From NCBI RefSeq assembly GCF_018139145.2, contig NC_059478.1:7998001-8062000 (forward strand): a DNA stretch of 64,000 bases, read 5' to 3'. The notes under the pieces are model-generated. The model was given only the letters and a program-made list of their open reading frames with translations, was not told where the DNA came from and made no database searches. Made by a program: the position numbers and the translations under genes. Of the stretch, positions 26,861-38,984 are shown one piece after another. The number at the start of each line of letters is the position of its first letter. Within the stretch, counting starts at the first letter, position 1. The stretch comes from Gymnogyps californianus (lineage: Eukaryota; Chordata; Aves; Accipitriformes; Cathartidae).

Positions 26861-28599
26861 CTAAGAACTGTAAGACAAAAGTAACTCCAAATGTGTTGGA
26901 GTTCTGGTAATGCATCATTCCTTTCTGTCTCATAGTTCCAAATCAGTTTCTTGATTGAAGAAGGCAGGGAGAGAGCCTAAGGTAGGTTTTGAATGTTTGG
27001 GATCGTTAAAGCTATGTAAATATCTGGGGAGCGGTGTGTGGATTCAGCAGAAGGTTTTAGCTAATGGTCTGTACTATACAATGTCTGTAACCACAAAAAA
27101 GAATCTAAGTAGGCGATTGTTTAAACTAATCCAGAGAGTTAAATACTTTTGAATCAAATTGAGCCAGGCTGTATCTTTCTTCTGCGTGGGTATGAAGTGA
27201 GAGAGATCGTGTGTGCAAGGGAAAGCCAGATCATAACCTCTGCTTAGAGCAGTTCAAGGCTGCTAATGAAAGCATAGTAGCTGAAAGGGGCAGCCTGTGG
27301 GTGGCTCAGTAAACGCAAGAGAATACAAAGTCAGGAGATGCTGAAAGCATGGAAGAGAGTGGCAAAGTCACCCTCTGTGAGGGAAAAGGGCAGCTTCCAA
27401 GCTACCCGGGAAGTGTTCTTTTTCTGCTGCTTGCTTTGTTGTAAATACACAAAAGTAATGTATTGTCATTTACTTGTGGTTCCTTCCAGTAAGAAAACCT
27501 CACTGTGTGAAGCCATCGTGTGGTTTCAGCAGTCCTCTGGCAAAAGGCACACTATGTACAGCTGAGAGTATATTAGCTAAATTATATATACAGCATCAAA
27601 CTGCAATGAAGAGAGAATGTGAAGAATCAATTGTAAAGGTTTAGGAAAAGGCAGGGGGTTTAGGACAACTGCAGTGTGCTGAGTGTTGGTGCATTAAAGA
27701 AAAGCCTTACTTGGACAGGAATAGATGAAATAGATTATATATTCAGCAGCTGTGAATTAAAACATAAATACAATCTGGAGGGTATAATTAATTTTCAGGT
27801 GGCGGTTGTTGTTACGAACTTGCATCTGTACATGAAAGACATGAAAGCAGCTTTTAAATGATTGGTTTCTTACTGCAGCCATGGACTTACTTCTTAGCAT
27901 ACAAAGCATTGCTTTGCTGCTGCTTTGACTTTCACCCTTTAGTCAGTCACCTTCCAGTCTGCTTCCTCTCAGTCATTTTTAATAGAATGCCTTTTTGATT
28001 CCAGAAAATTGGTTGATACACTGCTCTAATGAAAATGCTAGACAAATGCTCCTTCTTGGAACTGACATCAGGAATGTTATACAAGGCATTCTTAAATATG
28101 CTGGCAGCTGCCCTGAATGTAATGAAATCATGGAAATTAAAAGTATTGCGCGCTCTGTGTGGCCAGCTCAGGACTGTTTGCAGTATGTTACCCAGTTTTG
28201 CTGTGAATTTCAAAAGGAATCACTTTCCCTGAATTTTTCTTGAGACATTCTTCAACATGCTTATAATTCCCACAATCAGGAAAATTATCCTGATATTCTG
28301 AGGTACTGTTCCTTTTTTTTCTTTTGATTGTACACAATTCCTCTTGCCTACATCCCTTTGTACCACACTGAATCATTCTTCTTGCAGTAGAGAGTTTACA
28401 GTCTTCAGAAGACTGATAACTTTTCTGGTAGAAATGCATGTGTAGAGTGAAATCCTATTCCCACTGCAGCCAGCAGTAAAATTCCCACAAACTTAAGTGG
28501 TTTGGATTTCACATGCAGTTTTTAGTCTTCTTTTGTATGATACTTTAATTAATCCTTAATACATTCTTAGTACAGAAGGTATCTAAATGCAGGCAAGGT

Positions 28600-28770
28600 A
28601 GAACAGTGGCAATGATGCATACTTTGTGTTTCCCTAGCACCTTTCCATACACGGATCACAAAGCAGCTTATGAAAGACAGGTGAGACCTGCTGCAGAGCA
28701 TAAGGAATAGATATTGTTTTCATTCTTCTGAAGTGCAGAGAAGGTAGAAGGGAAGGACCTTACCTCTGTG
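28600..28770. mobile_element. Probable ancient amniote interspersed repeat fragment
   Basis: The phrase CTAGCACCTTTCCATACACG, followed by ATCACAAAGCAGCTTATGAAAG and then a CATTCTTCTGAAGTGCAGAG block, resembles a widespread old repeat whose consensus reads roughly as cacctttcat, ggatctcaaagc, gctttacaaa, then cagatggggaaact. The match is degenerate and from memory, so the family and orientation are left open. Confidence 0.35.
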
Positions 28771-31700
28771 GCAATGTGTATATAAATGAAAGGACCATCC
28801 TGGCTTCCATGTTACCTTCTCTTTGTCCGTGTTTTTATTCACCTATTGCTTCTCTGTAGCTTTGGTGTATTTTCATCAGATGTTCTGAATTTGAGTTTTC
28901 CAAGATGAATCTAATTTTCTTTACCTGTTTTTTAGCACTCTAGATTCTTCAATAGTTTCTTTGTTGGAGGCTTACAAAAGTTCCCAAAGTAATTGCACTT
29001 GTGTTCATTTGAAGTAATAATATTCCATTCCTGTCAACAATTAATAGCAGTGTTAAGCAAGAGTCAACCGAACGAAAACTTAGCCCAGATTCATATGATG
29101 TTGCTTAACACTTGCTATTGGAACTAGCAAGTTCTGGCTCGAGGACGAGGAGCACTGAAAGGGGACTGTGGCTGCCTTGGCTGCTGGGAAAGAAAGCACA
29201 GAAACCTGTTTCTAGCTTCTTTGTTCTCCTTTTCTGTTCAGCATGAACGTTCTGTTCAAGAGCAGTCAGAGAGATGTGAGGGTTTTCTTATGTATTCTGG
29301 TTTGGGTTTATTCATTGCAACAGACTTGCAAAGAGTCTTTCTAGAATGCAGAGGGGCAGGGACTTGGGCTGAGGGGTGGCTTGCACTGAAGCTAGAGTCA
29401 CCGTGATGCTCAGTGAGAAAACCAGCCATTTTGAAAGAATGACATGGAGATGGAATAGGGCATGTACATCACTTCTGTCTTGTGATGCCCAGCTTTACCA
29501 GGCAACCTTGCTCTCAGATGCTGCTGTTGGCACAATGCAGAGACGGCTTACAAAAGAAAGCCTGATAACGCTTGTAGGTCTACTGTAGAGCACAGAAATC
29601 TGTTAGAAGCAGATTTCCATGTGCATGATGCGATGCAAACAAGATGGTTTCTGGCATGAAAAGCCTTCAGTTGAGACATCAAATCATTAAGAATACTATG
29701 GCCAGAAGCTTTCATAATAAATTACTGTAAACTCATGAAAGATTGATCTTTTTTGATTTCAGAGAAAATAAATCAACAATATGAAGTTAGCTCTATTACA
29801 GTTTCAAACAAGAGACTCCTGAAGTATTATCCACTTTCTGTAAATATCACCTATGAACCTGTATATAAAAGGTTAAATGTTTGCAGACTATTATCCTTTG
29901 CCTTAAAGATCAGAGACAAATTACTATTTTTACTTTACATTCTCTTGATGAGGATAATGATAAACATCTGTCACTTTGCTGCTTAGCCAGCTAAGAATCT
30001 TATTGCAATCTGTAATTTAAACAGTGAAGGGAAAAAAAAGAAAAGAAAAAAAAAAAATACATGGACAAACTGCACTTTATACAGACAGCGAAGAAGAAAA
30101 GAAAGAGAATAGAAGTCAAATGCAGGGGAACAAGGAAGGGGGAATTTTCGGTCTGCAGTTTCTTGCCTAAAATCTGTGGATATATGATAGATGTATGATT
30201 TTCCATTTATTTGGTATTTCGCAGGGAAAATTACAGTTAGTTTCTTTTCAGACATGGAGGCTAAGGAAAATACTCAATTTGCATGCTGTGACTTTTTGGC
30301 ATGTGCAGTTTCTTAACAAAATGATTAAGGTTTATAGGGTAGTGTGTCTACTGGTGTTACAGAATTGAAAACACTGTTTTCATCAAGAGCTCTTTGAGTG
30401 TCCTCCACAGTCCCAAGATTTTTAGAAAGCACTGCTAATGATTTTTAAAGTCCATAGATTAGCTGGTTTTCCAGTAATTCGTCTGTAATTAAAAACAATC
30501 TGAACTTTTGAAACTTCTTTTGCAGACATTTAGTTTTGTTTCTAAATGGTACATTGGATCTTATTTCTTAACAAAACTATAACTTAACAAATCACAACCA
30601 TCACCATTTCATTTAGACTGGACTGACCAAGCCATAGTTTACAAGGAGTAAATACAAAATGGTCTACCTGCCAATGCTGTGTGAGCAGAAGCAGACCCTG
30701 CGTTAGGAGATGAAACTAGGAATCTCTTTTTGGCCCAGCAAGAATGGATTTCATGCAGGGACAAGCCTCTTTGGTGACATGTTTGCATATCTAGCTCTAA
30801 TGGTCTTTCGTTAATGGGTTAGCTACTGATTTCAACTGCTCCGGGAATCTGTAAAGCACTAGTGGTGTGCAAATTTTAGCTAAATGCTATATTGTAAATG
30901 GAGTTGTGCTGACAGGGGTCTGGCTGGTATATAACTAGGTCTCGTTATTGGGTTATTCACTTTGTGCAAGTAATTTCTGTTTCTTCGTGTTAGGCTTCTA
31001 GGTACCAACAGAAGGGTTTAGATTTTATAGTTCATGCTAATATGGCTTTGGTGGTCGTTTTCAGGGAGTATTGTATGTCAGAGTTTGGAGAAAGGACATT
31101 GTTCTTTGTACTTGCCAGGTTGAAATTCCATTCTTTTGGCATCTTTGAGCCTCAGAAAGCAGTTTGATTTTTGCCAAAAGGCTACTATTCTTTTTTTAGG
31201 TTTTCTTATATTTATACAGGCTAGACCGAAGCAAGTACATACCTTTTAGCTTCCGGTTAAAGTTCCTTGTATTTTCTTTAATTAGGTCAGCTGTTTACAT
31301 ACAAAGAAGTTTTTTTCTGTCCAATGAAAAAGAGACCTCTAATATATAATCCAGCCTATGTTATGCTGAGCCTTAAGCACTAGAACCAATGATGCTTTTG
31401 CTGTTATCCTTCATAAATCCTTTGTTTATATAGGTGCTATTCACATCTAACAAGTTTGAGGCTGAAGTGCGGAATTTGTCACAACTGAGTCAGTCTTAAA
31501 TAACAAGTATGGTTTTTTACCCATAGAATTCAAAATCCAGACTTACGGTGGTGCTTTGTTGCATGGGTCAAGCTGGCTGAATCTCAATGGTAAAAGATTT
31601 GATAAATAGTATTGCAGTAGGTGATCTAAGATAATTTCTTGGGATTTCATTTACCAGCACATGTCTTTGTCTGAAAACTTTCTTTAATACAAAATTACAG

Positions 31701-31956
31701 ATTTGTGTGGAAATATATAATGTACTTTGTGAAAAAGGTCTCGCATCTCATATTGCATTAACCTCTAAAAGTCCAGATTTCATGACGTTAAGTACTAAGG
31801 TTAAACAGGCCAGTACTTCATATTTTAACCTTCAGACATTCTTTGTACGAGTTATGTTGCTGGATAACTACAGTGTAAGTCCAGGTTTTTTCCCCAATAT
31901 ATTTCCAGTTTACTGCAGTCTGAAAGACTTGACTTTTTTTTTTTTTTTCTGTGTAG

Positions 31957-32121
31957 ACTGAAAATGATGAGAATGGCCAAGCAGACAATTTTTCAATGGA
32001 CCCCCAACTGGAGAGACAGGTGGAGACAATTCGAAATCTTGTGGACTCCTACATGTCTATTATCAACAAATGTATCCGAGATTTGATACCAAAAACAATC
32101 ATGCATCTTATGATCAATAAT
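31957..32121 (+). CDS. DNM3: DNM3 exon: N-terminal half of the GTPase effector domain
   Basis: The exon encodes 55 complete codons in phase 0. It starts [10 protein letters not shown], a variable linker after the PH domain, and continues with the strongly conserved GED helix including [17 protein letters not shown] and [15 protein letters not shown]. The GED packs against the GTPase and middle domains as part of the bundle signalling element and stalk, and promotes assembly-stimulated GTP hydrolysis. The acceptor has a long T run and TAG; the donor is GTAAGT. The previous exon is outside the window. NKCIRD with Cys fits DNM3 rather than DNM1 or DNM2, as I recall them. No start codon belongs here. 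Confidence 0.97.
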
Positions 32122-35100
32122 GTAAGTAACAGCCGGGATTCTAAATTATTTTAACATGTCTGTCAAATCTCTTGTGCTCATACAAACACACCTCTTGAAT
32201 ATAGCAGCAACAACAGCATGTACTAAAGAGAAGAACACACTCCCATAAATGCCACACTCTAGACAAAATATTCTAATCTTCTGTAGTAGTAGTAAGTTCT
32301 GCAGCCTTCTGAGAGGCTGGCACACTGCCTTGAGTGCTTACTTCAAAATGCTAAAGATTGAATTCATTTACATCTTGATCAGAATATAAGTTATTTAAAG
32401 ATAAATCAAGGATCTTTTCTTTTTTTTTTTGTCTGTCTTTTGATATAACAGGAAAAGGGAGTTGGGAGCTCCATCTCTGCAGTCTGTGAGAGCAGCAGAG
32501 CAGAGCTATGCTTCCTTGATTTTCAATCTGTAGCCCTTTGTCATGGTTTCTTAAAACAGTTCTTATTTTATTTGGGTTTCTTTATATTTTCAGGTTACCA
32601 TTTTCAATGAATAAATCTAGAAGCCTTAGACACTTGTTTAGATAAGCAGATGTGGTTGGTTGATTTACTCTGTGTGTCTATCTTAGATCTGAAGATTATT
32701 TGGTTAAAGAAATGGCTTTGAGATATCATTGTTTTTCCACTGCACTAGGATCTCAGCCTTCACTTCTTGGCAGGGTTCTGAATGACTCTTGTTGAAAACT
32801 AAGCTTAGTATTAGTGCCACTGCTGCCATATAAATTAATAATGGAGAGCACAGCTCCTGTTAGTTATGGGTAGCACCTTTTCTGTTAGGTCATCAAACCA
32901 ATCAGTTTTTACAAATACAATATGCTATAAGGCAAATCTGGTTAGAAAGTAGCATTTGCTTTTGACTCGGAGCCACCTCTAGCCTTGTCTGATGGATTTC
33001 ATTAGCCCTGTGGAATTTGTGTTGCACTTAAGAGTTAGGTGGTTGGACAGGAAATTTCAGTGGGATTTCCTGGTACATAGAATACAATCAGAATTTTTGC
33101 ACGAGGCAAGAGATATTCCATTAACTTCTTTAGGTTTAGGGGAGTCAGACTCTAAATAATGCTCTAGTCATGGGTGAGTTTTTACAAAAGAGCATGGGAA
33201 CAATGGAACTGCCCTTTTTTTTCCTGAAATCAGCCATGCTCTCGAATTTATAGGGTGAGTATGTTCCCTCTGCTCTTTCCAGATCACAGCTAGCAACTTG
33301 CTCCTTCAACTTAGCACAACTTCAGTGCCTTTTGAAAGGGCTGGTTTTTAGTTCTCATTTCATAAACTGCAGAGTTTGGTAAGCAGTTCCTTTTGAAAGT
33401 TTACATTAAATTTTCTGCCGTTCACATCCTCATATGGAATAGTTTAAGGGTCTCTGAAGTGCATGCTTTACTCAGAAGTAGAATACTGTAAGATTTTATA
33501 CTTTCAATCTCATCAGCTGTTACATTGGTAAAGTCTGCCATGCTGGCTGACCACGGCACACAGAAACAACATACTTACAACATCGTCTCCCTTTCAGTTG
33601 ACCTTATAGTCCATAGCTGTGTTTGGGCTTGCTAGTGAGCTAAGACCTCCATCTCAATCCTAGAATTTAAATTTGTGCCAAAGAATCAAAACTTTTTAAA
33701 GGGCTGTGAAGAGTGAGACTAATAACATTAATGCACTTGTTTCTGTGCAGCATAGGCAGTAAAATGCCATATTAAAAACAATAGCTAAAATATCAATTTG
33801 AAAAAATCAGCACTATTAAAAAGAGAAAGAAATGTTTGAATTAAGACTGCTGAGCCACGCCAAAAGGTTCTGCAAAGACCTGGAAAGCAGTGGAGCTGTG
33901 ATGGAAGGTGGGTCCTGTTAAGTAGTGTGTGTGTTCCTTGGAGTCTTCAGAAGTCCAACCCATCCACCAGGAGTTAAGTGAAAACACCCTCCCTCCCCCT
34001 TAATGAGCATATTCTGTACTTTCTGCTGCCCCATCGTGTTGCCTCCAAAACTCTGGAAACAAATCGATCCCAAGGAGTTTGTTTCCATGACAAATGTAAC
34101 TTCCCAAGTCCTCCTAGAACTTCCTTTCCACTTTGTGGGCCTGTAAATGAGCACTTAAAATTCAAGGGAAGTATCAGATTCAAACTCAGTGTACAGAAAA
34201 TAATTAGATGCTGTCCCTAAGCATATTTTGAGGCCTAAGCCTAGACTGTGTATTCCAAATGCATCCCTTATTCTTCCCTTAGGGTGGATGTTGATTACCT
34301 TAAAAGAAGATACATTTCCCACACAGAACTGCATTGAGTTACCATTAGCAATTCAAACATGCACAAACAAAACACACATTTCAGAATTTGTATTTCATGG
34401 TGCTTAGGTATCGCAGATTATACAAGAGGAGTGGTCTTACAGTAGACAGTGCTGATACTAATCTCAGCTGAGTAGAAAAAATCCAAAGTACTTGTTACTA
34501 CCAAACTTAAGGAACGGATTGTGTTTACCTTTGAGGTGGTGATGTATGTTGTAGACTGCCCACTGATGAATGAAGTTGCAAGCCCATCTTACCCCACTTC
34601 AGAGTGACAGGGGAGGCTTTGTGGCATTGGCGTTTCAGATGCTTGCTATGGTTCAGCTTTGACTGCAGGTCTGATGTCTGTGAAGGAAAATGTTTTAAAC
34701 CATTCCTGTGAGTCTTCCTGTTTTCTAGAAAGGAGCAAAGGTGTGAGTAAGTGTCACTTTCCCTTCCTTTTCCAAGCTGGAGAAAGTGGCTATTGTGGAA
34801 GATCGTCCTCTATCTAGTACAGTGCATCCAATTGCCGAAGGCAGGAGGTTGATCCAAGAACCATCCTTAACGCAGCAGTCTTCCCCTTCCAGAAGAGTTC
34901 AGGGAGTTACTTGAGTCTCCTGCTAGTGGCAGACAGGGATCTCTCACGATAATTGTCACAGATATTTGTGGTTTAACAATGCCTTTACAATCAGCTCTGG
35001 CCTTAATCTAATTTTAGGACGACTTCTTTTTTTGAAGTGATGCCATTAAAATGCTCATTTCATTGAGTAGAATGTGATGCTGTTTAACTATGATATCTGT

Positions 35101-35371
35101 TTTTAATGTGGAGTTTTTGGCAATCATGAGGAAAGTAGTGTACTCTGGCTCTTGATCAGTACCATCTACTGGAAAACAGCATGAGACTCATGGAAAATTT
35201 CTGCAGGCTTTGCTAAGAATTTGTGCATCTCCTGTCATACGTGAATGGGAAATGACAGCCAAGCCCAGGCAATATGGTTTTGTTTCCCTGTAAGGTCTGT
35301 CCTGGCCTTCTTCTCATTGCTAGGTGACCATAAAGGGTCCCATACCCGTGCAGTTTGACTGCTCTTACTGA

Positions 35372-35376
35372 CCTTG
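35372..35376. repeat. Left target-site duplication of solo LTR (CCTTG)
   Basis: CCTTG immediately precedes the LTR terminus and is repeated at 35974-35978. A 5-base duplication is typical of ERVL integrations. Confidence 0.75.
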
Positions 35377-35973
35377 TGTCGTGGTTTAACCCCAGCCAGC
35401 AACTAAGCACCACACAGCCGCTCGCTCACTCCCCCCGGGTTGGGATGGGGGAGAGAATCGGAAGAGTAAAAGTGAGAAAACTCGTGGGTTGAGATAAAGA
35501 CGGTTTAATAGGTAAAGCAAAAGCCACGTGCACAAGCAAAGCAAAAACAAGGAATTCATTCACCACTTCCCATGGGCAGGCAGGTGTTCAGCCATCTCCA
35601 GGAAAGCAGGGCTCCATCACACATAACGGTTACTTGGGAAGACAAATGCCATCATTCTGAACATCCCCCCCTTCCTTCTTCTTCCCCCAGCTTTATATGC
35701 TGAGCATGATGTCACATGGTATGGAACATCCCTTTGGTCAGTCAGGGTCAGCTGTCCCAGCTGTGTCCCCTCCCAGCTTCTTGTGCACCCCCAGCCTCCT
35801 CGCTGGTGGGGTGGGGTGAGCAGCAGAAGAGGCCTTGACTCTGTGTAAGCACTGCTCAGCAGTAACTAAAACATCTCTGCATTATCAATGCTGTTCCCAG
35901 CACAAATCCTAAACATGGCCCCATACTAGCTACTGTGAAGAAAACTAACTCTATCCCAGCCAAAACCAGCACA
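35377..35973 (-). mobile_element. Solo ERVL-type LTR (resembles the avian TguLTR5 group)
   Basis: The 597-base element begins TGTCGTGGTTTAACCCC and ends AAACCAGCACA, giving TG...CA termini with inverted ends, flanked by CCTTG on both sides. Functional order is on the - strand: a TATAAAG box lies at about 35692-35698, and an ATTAAA poly(A) signal at 35504-35509 is followed by the TTTATCTCAACCCACGAG block expected in the R/U5 part. No internal viral genes are present, so it is a recombined solo LTR. The sequence matches my memory of LTRs abundant in neoavian genomes; subfamily is unverified. It is antisense to DNM3. Confidence 0.85.
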
Positions 35974-35978
35974 CCTTG
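35974..35978. repeat. Right target-site duplication of solo LTR (CCTTG)
   Basis: It matches the 5 bases preceding the LTR and defines the insertion boundary. Confidence 0.75.
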
Positions 35979-37129
35979 TCTGAACACAAACATTGCCTTA
36001 GTCTAACTGTCAGGATTTAAATCAATGTTGCTAAACTAGCACAAACCCATGTGCAAACGGAGCTCAGGTTTATGTAATCAGAATCTTGGGAATGTATTAT
36101 TGTTAGTATCTCCAGCTCAAAAAAGCTTTATAGAGCAAAAAGCCAGATGAGAAATAGATCTGAACAGCAACGAAAGTCTCAAATGCAAGGATTTAGTAGG
36201 TCAGCAGTTGGTCTATTTACCACAGTCTTATTTAATCAGAGTACCTCTAGCTTTTTCTCTCTCTCAATGTGGCCCAGCTTTCCATAACCAGGGCAGGCGT
36301 AGCAGGAAATCAATATAGTAAATTAGATTACTTGGAGACTTCTCCCTCCAGTTTGAATGTGTGTGGATGGGATATTTAGAGTCTGACAAAGTTGTTGGAG
36401 ATGAAAGACGCCGTCTACAGTAGGGTAAATTGTTGCTCAGAAAATAATTGACAGAGATGTTATAAAGCCTGAAAATTCCCATTCCCGGGGGAATTTAGTA
36501 TCTGATGGTATTGCTAATGGCTGCCATTTCCCTCTCAGTCAGCTATTTAGAATTGGACCAAAATGCCAGCTGACTCCTGGGAGCTGTTGGGAAGCCTGTT
36601 TGTAATGAACTGTAAACGTAGGTGTCACTGTAGACATGTAGACCAGTGTTAACTCCAGCCATGTCCAGTGTTTCAAAGACAGACCAAAAAAAGGCCACAG
36701 TGCGTTGTGGAGCGACTGCACAAAACCATCTTATCCTCACATGTGAATCGCTGTCTCAGAATGTGGCTTTGGAATTGCATTAAGCCCATCTGCATGCAGG
36801 CAGCTGCTAAAAGGTCCAGTCCATCCTTTTCCAGCTGCTCGGCCCAGCTGCATGTGCCAGCCTTTCCTTGGGCCACGGCTAGACCTCAGGCTGCTGCACC
36901 ATCAGCTCAATCTGAGTTCAGCATTTTTTAGTTCCTGATCTGCCTTAACAAAAACTACGTGACCAGTAGAACTGATGTAAGGTAGTAGGAGAAACCGATT
37001 AAATTGTGGTATGTCTGTCTCCTGGTTCCATGGATCTCACACTGTATTTGTTCAGTATTATATTTTCAATAGGGTGGTTTTTTTGTTGGTTTATTTGTTT
37101 GGTGGGGTTTTTTTTGTCTGATGAAATAG

Positions 37130-37356
37130 GTAAAAGAATTTATCAACGCAGAGCTCCTGGCTCACTTGTATTCTTCTGAGGACCAAAACACTCTAATGGA
37201 GGAGTCGGCTGAACAGGCGCAGAGGCGAGATGAAATGCTCCGCATGTACCAAGCACTAAAGGAAGCCCTAGCAATCATTGGCGATATTAGTACTAGCACT
37301 GTCTCGACCCCTGCACCCCCTCCTGTAGATGACTCTTGGCTTCAGCAGGCCCGCAG
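37130..37356 (+). CDS. DNM3: DNM3 exon: C-terminal half of GED and start of PRD
   Basis: The exon encodes 75 codons plus two bases. It opens [20 protein letters not shown], continues through the near-invariant [19 protein letters not shown] and [12 protein letters not shown], then the linker [15 protein letters not shown], ending QQAR plus AG. The first part completes the GED alpha-helical region used in stalk assembly; the second opens the proline-rich tail. The acceptor ends ATAG and the donor is GTAAGG. The 3' split codon AG|A is completed by the next exon to give Arg, producing the RRSPPPSPS stretch. Compared with DNM1 and DNM2, [11 protein letters not shown] and [12 protein letters not shown] match DNM3 best. 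Confidence 0.97.
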
Positions 37357-37997
37357 GTAAGGATCCTCAAATCTGTATTGCAATGAAATTTAGGACAGAT
37401 AGACATTGTCAGCATCAGTAGCTCCCTCCCTGCCTGTCTTTTTGGGCAGATACTCCTCCTGGTCTTTAATGACATTTGTGAGGGAAATCAAAACATCTTC
37501 CCACATATATATATTCTATGGATATGTATGTGAACACCAGACAGGATATTTGCCTTGTAGAAGACTATCCAGTGGATTTATAGCTTGTCTGATGCTTCAG
37601 ATAGCAGCCGCTTCTGTCACCCCAGTTGTGCATCCACAAGGCCTCTTCTTGCAAGCTGTTACAATAATTCAGCATCTCAGGCTCCATGTCCTAGAAAATC
37701 CGCTTAACAACATTATTAGAACTCTAATATTAAAATCCATTACGTTTACCTCTTTGCTCGTATGTTTATTTCTGACTATCGTAAGGCATGCTGTCTGTGA
37801 GAAAGGTAAGTGTGAGACTTAAATATGTGAGATGCTCTGACACTGACAGCAAAGGAAAACGCCAAGAAAAAACAATTGTCATAGGCATAAAAAAGGTTTT
37901 AATTTCTATTTAAAAATAATAAAATAAAATAAATTAAAAAAAACAACCAACAAAACTCCACCTTACTGAACTTCTTAAATCTCTGATATTTCACTAG
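37357..37997 (+). other. DNM3: Short DNM3 intron between GED/PRD exons
   Basis: This 641-base intron begins GTAAGG and ends TTTCACTAG. It includes an A-rich stretch near 37900-37955. An open frame crossing it has no recognisable protein content. Confidence 0.95.
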
Positions 37998-38234
37998 ATC
38001 ACCTCCTCCAAGTCCCTCAACTCAGAGGAGGCCTACATTAAACAATCCCCCAACCAGACCTTTATCTGGCCGAGGACCTGCTCCTGCAATCCCATCTCCA
38101 GGCCCTCAGTCGGGGGCTCCCCCGGTTCCTTTCCGCCCAGGACCACTGCCTCCGTTTCCGAGTGGTGGTGAAGCCCTTGGAGGACCTCCGCAGGTTCCCT
38201 CTCGGCCGACCCGGGCTCCTCCCAGCGTCCCAAG
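37998..38234 (+). CDS. DNM3: DNM3 exon: main proline-rich domain
   Basis: One base completes Arg, then 78 codons and two bases follow. The product reads [14 protein letters not shown], continues through [26 protein letters not shown] and [16 protein letters not shown]. This basic, proline-rich tail recruits SH3-domain endocytic partners. PSRPTR (38197-38214) fits the PxRPxR ligand of amphiphysin-type SH3 domains. PPVPF (38119-38133) fits the PPxxF ligand of Homer EVH1 domains, an interaction described for dynamin-3 at dendritic spines. RSPPPSPS resembles the Cdk5/calcineurin phospho-box of DNM1. The donor is GTAAGA. If unspliced, the frame stops at once (AGG TAA). Confidence 0.96.
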
Positions 38235-38970
38235 GTAAGATGTCTAATCTTCCTGGTGGTGGGCATGGTTCTCTCCCTCTAGCATAACAGACAGATTCTG
38301 CACTGTGTCGGAAAGTCAAGCACCGTTGTTGAGGAAGTCTTGTAACAAAGCAAAATTGGGCATTCCCTGCAGAGTGTCAAAGGCATTTTGAGGAACCAAT
38401 TTTTAGCACAAGTGTGAATTTTTGAAAAGATAGGAAGTTTTTTTCATGGAAAAAAAAAATTTCCAGTCAGTCATTTTGAAGACACTGGATTTTCTTACAT
38501 TAAGAACCCGTTCCGGTTGTGTTGTACCCACATAGGGGTTCACAGATCTGCCTCTCCACCAGCAGAGGGGCAGGGGTACAACTCCTCACTTCTGCCATTC
38601 TGAGTCCTCACCAGAGGAAGTAATGGCTCTTCTGGGAGAGAACAAGAACAATCCTTGTAGAACCAGTGGAAGAAACTGATAGGAGCCTGATTTTTATTCC
38701 ACAAGGCAAGTAATTTACAGCCAGTTGAAAACAGTCCATAGTTGTCTAACAGTGTAGGTCATATGGTACAAAACGATTAGTTAAGGAACAGGATTTTCAT
38801 GACCACATCGTTTCCTTTCCTTCCCAGGGCTTTGCATTTATCAGTACTTTTTAAAGTAGCTTTGCATATTTTATGATTTTATGTGGCATTAGCTGCTTTT
38901 TTGTATAAGTTATATGAATAAAATGTCCTTAATATTTATTTTCATAACAACATAATACACGTAATCACTC

Positions 38971-38984
38971 ATATATATATATAT
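38971..38984. repeat. (AT)7 microsatellite
   Basis: Seven AT units in an AT-rich part of the DNM3 intron. Confidence 0.8.

Larger units (their letters stand above)
1..31956 (+). other. DNM3: DNM3 intron upstream of the first GED exon (5' end outside window)
   Basis: This is a long AT-rich non-coding stretch ending in a strong acceptor: a run of T at 31934-31948, then CTGTGTAG, just before the exon at 31957. Open frames inside it are short, lack homology I can recognise, and overlap on both strands. It contains several simple repeats, two strong hairpins near 5.9 and 6.3 kb, a 20-base palindrome at 18.45 kb, a decayed SINE at 21.6 kb, a CR1-type LINE remnant at 26.1-26.9 kb and a smaller old repeat at 28.6 kb, listed separately. 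I looked for the PH-domain exon and for the miR-199a/214 precursor that mammals carry antisense in DNM3, and recognised neither. Confidence 0.85.
32122..37129 (+). other. DNM3: DNM3 intron within the GED coding region
   Basis: This phase-0 intron of about 5 kb runs from GTAAGT to a T-rich acceptor ending ATAG. It contains a solo ERVL-type LTR at 35377-35973. The rest is unremarkable AT-rich sequence with no supported exon. Confidence 0.93.

Noticed and set aside
1..31956. miR-199a/miR-214 precursor (DNM3 antisense transcript of mammals)
   Set aside because: I searched by eye for the mature sequences and their complements and did not see them. In mammals they lie in an intron further upstream, probably outside the window.
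1..31956. Missing PH-domain exon of DNM3
   Set aside because: No segment encoding the expected sequence before the GED exon was recognised; it most likely lies upstream of the window.
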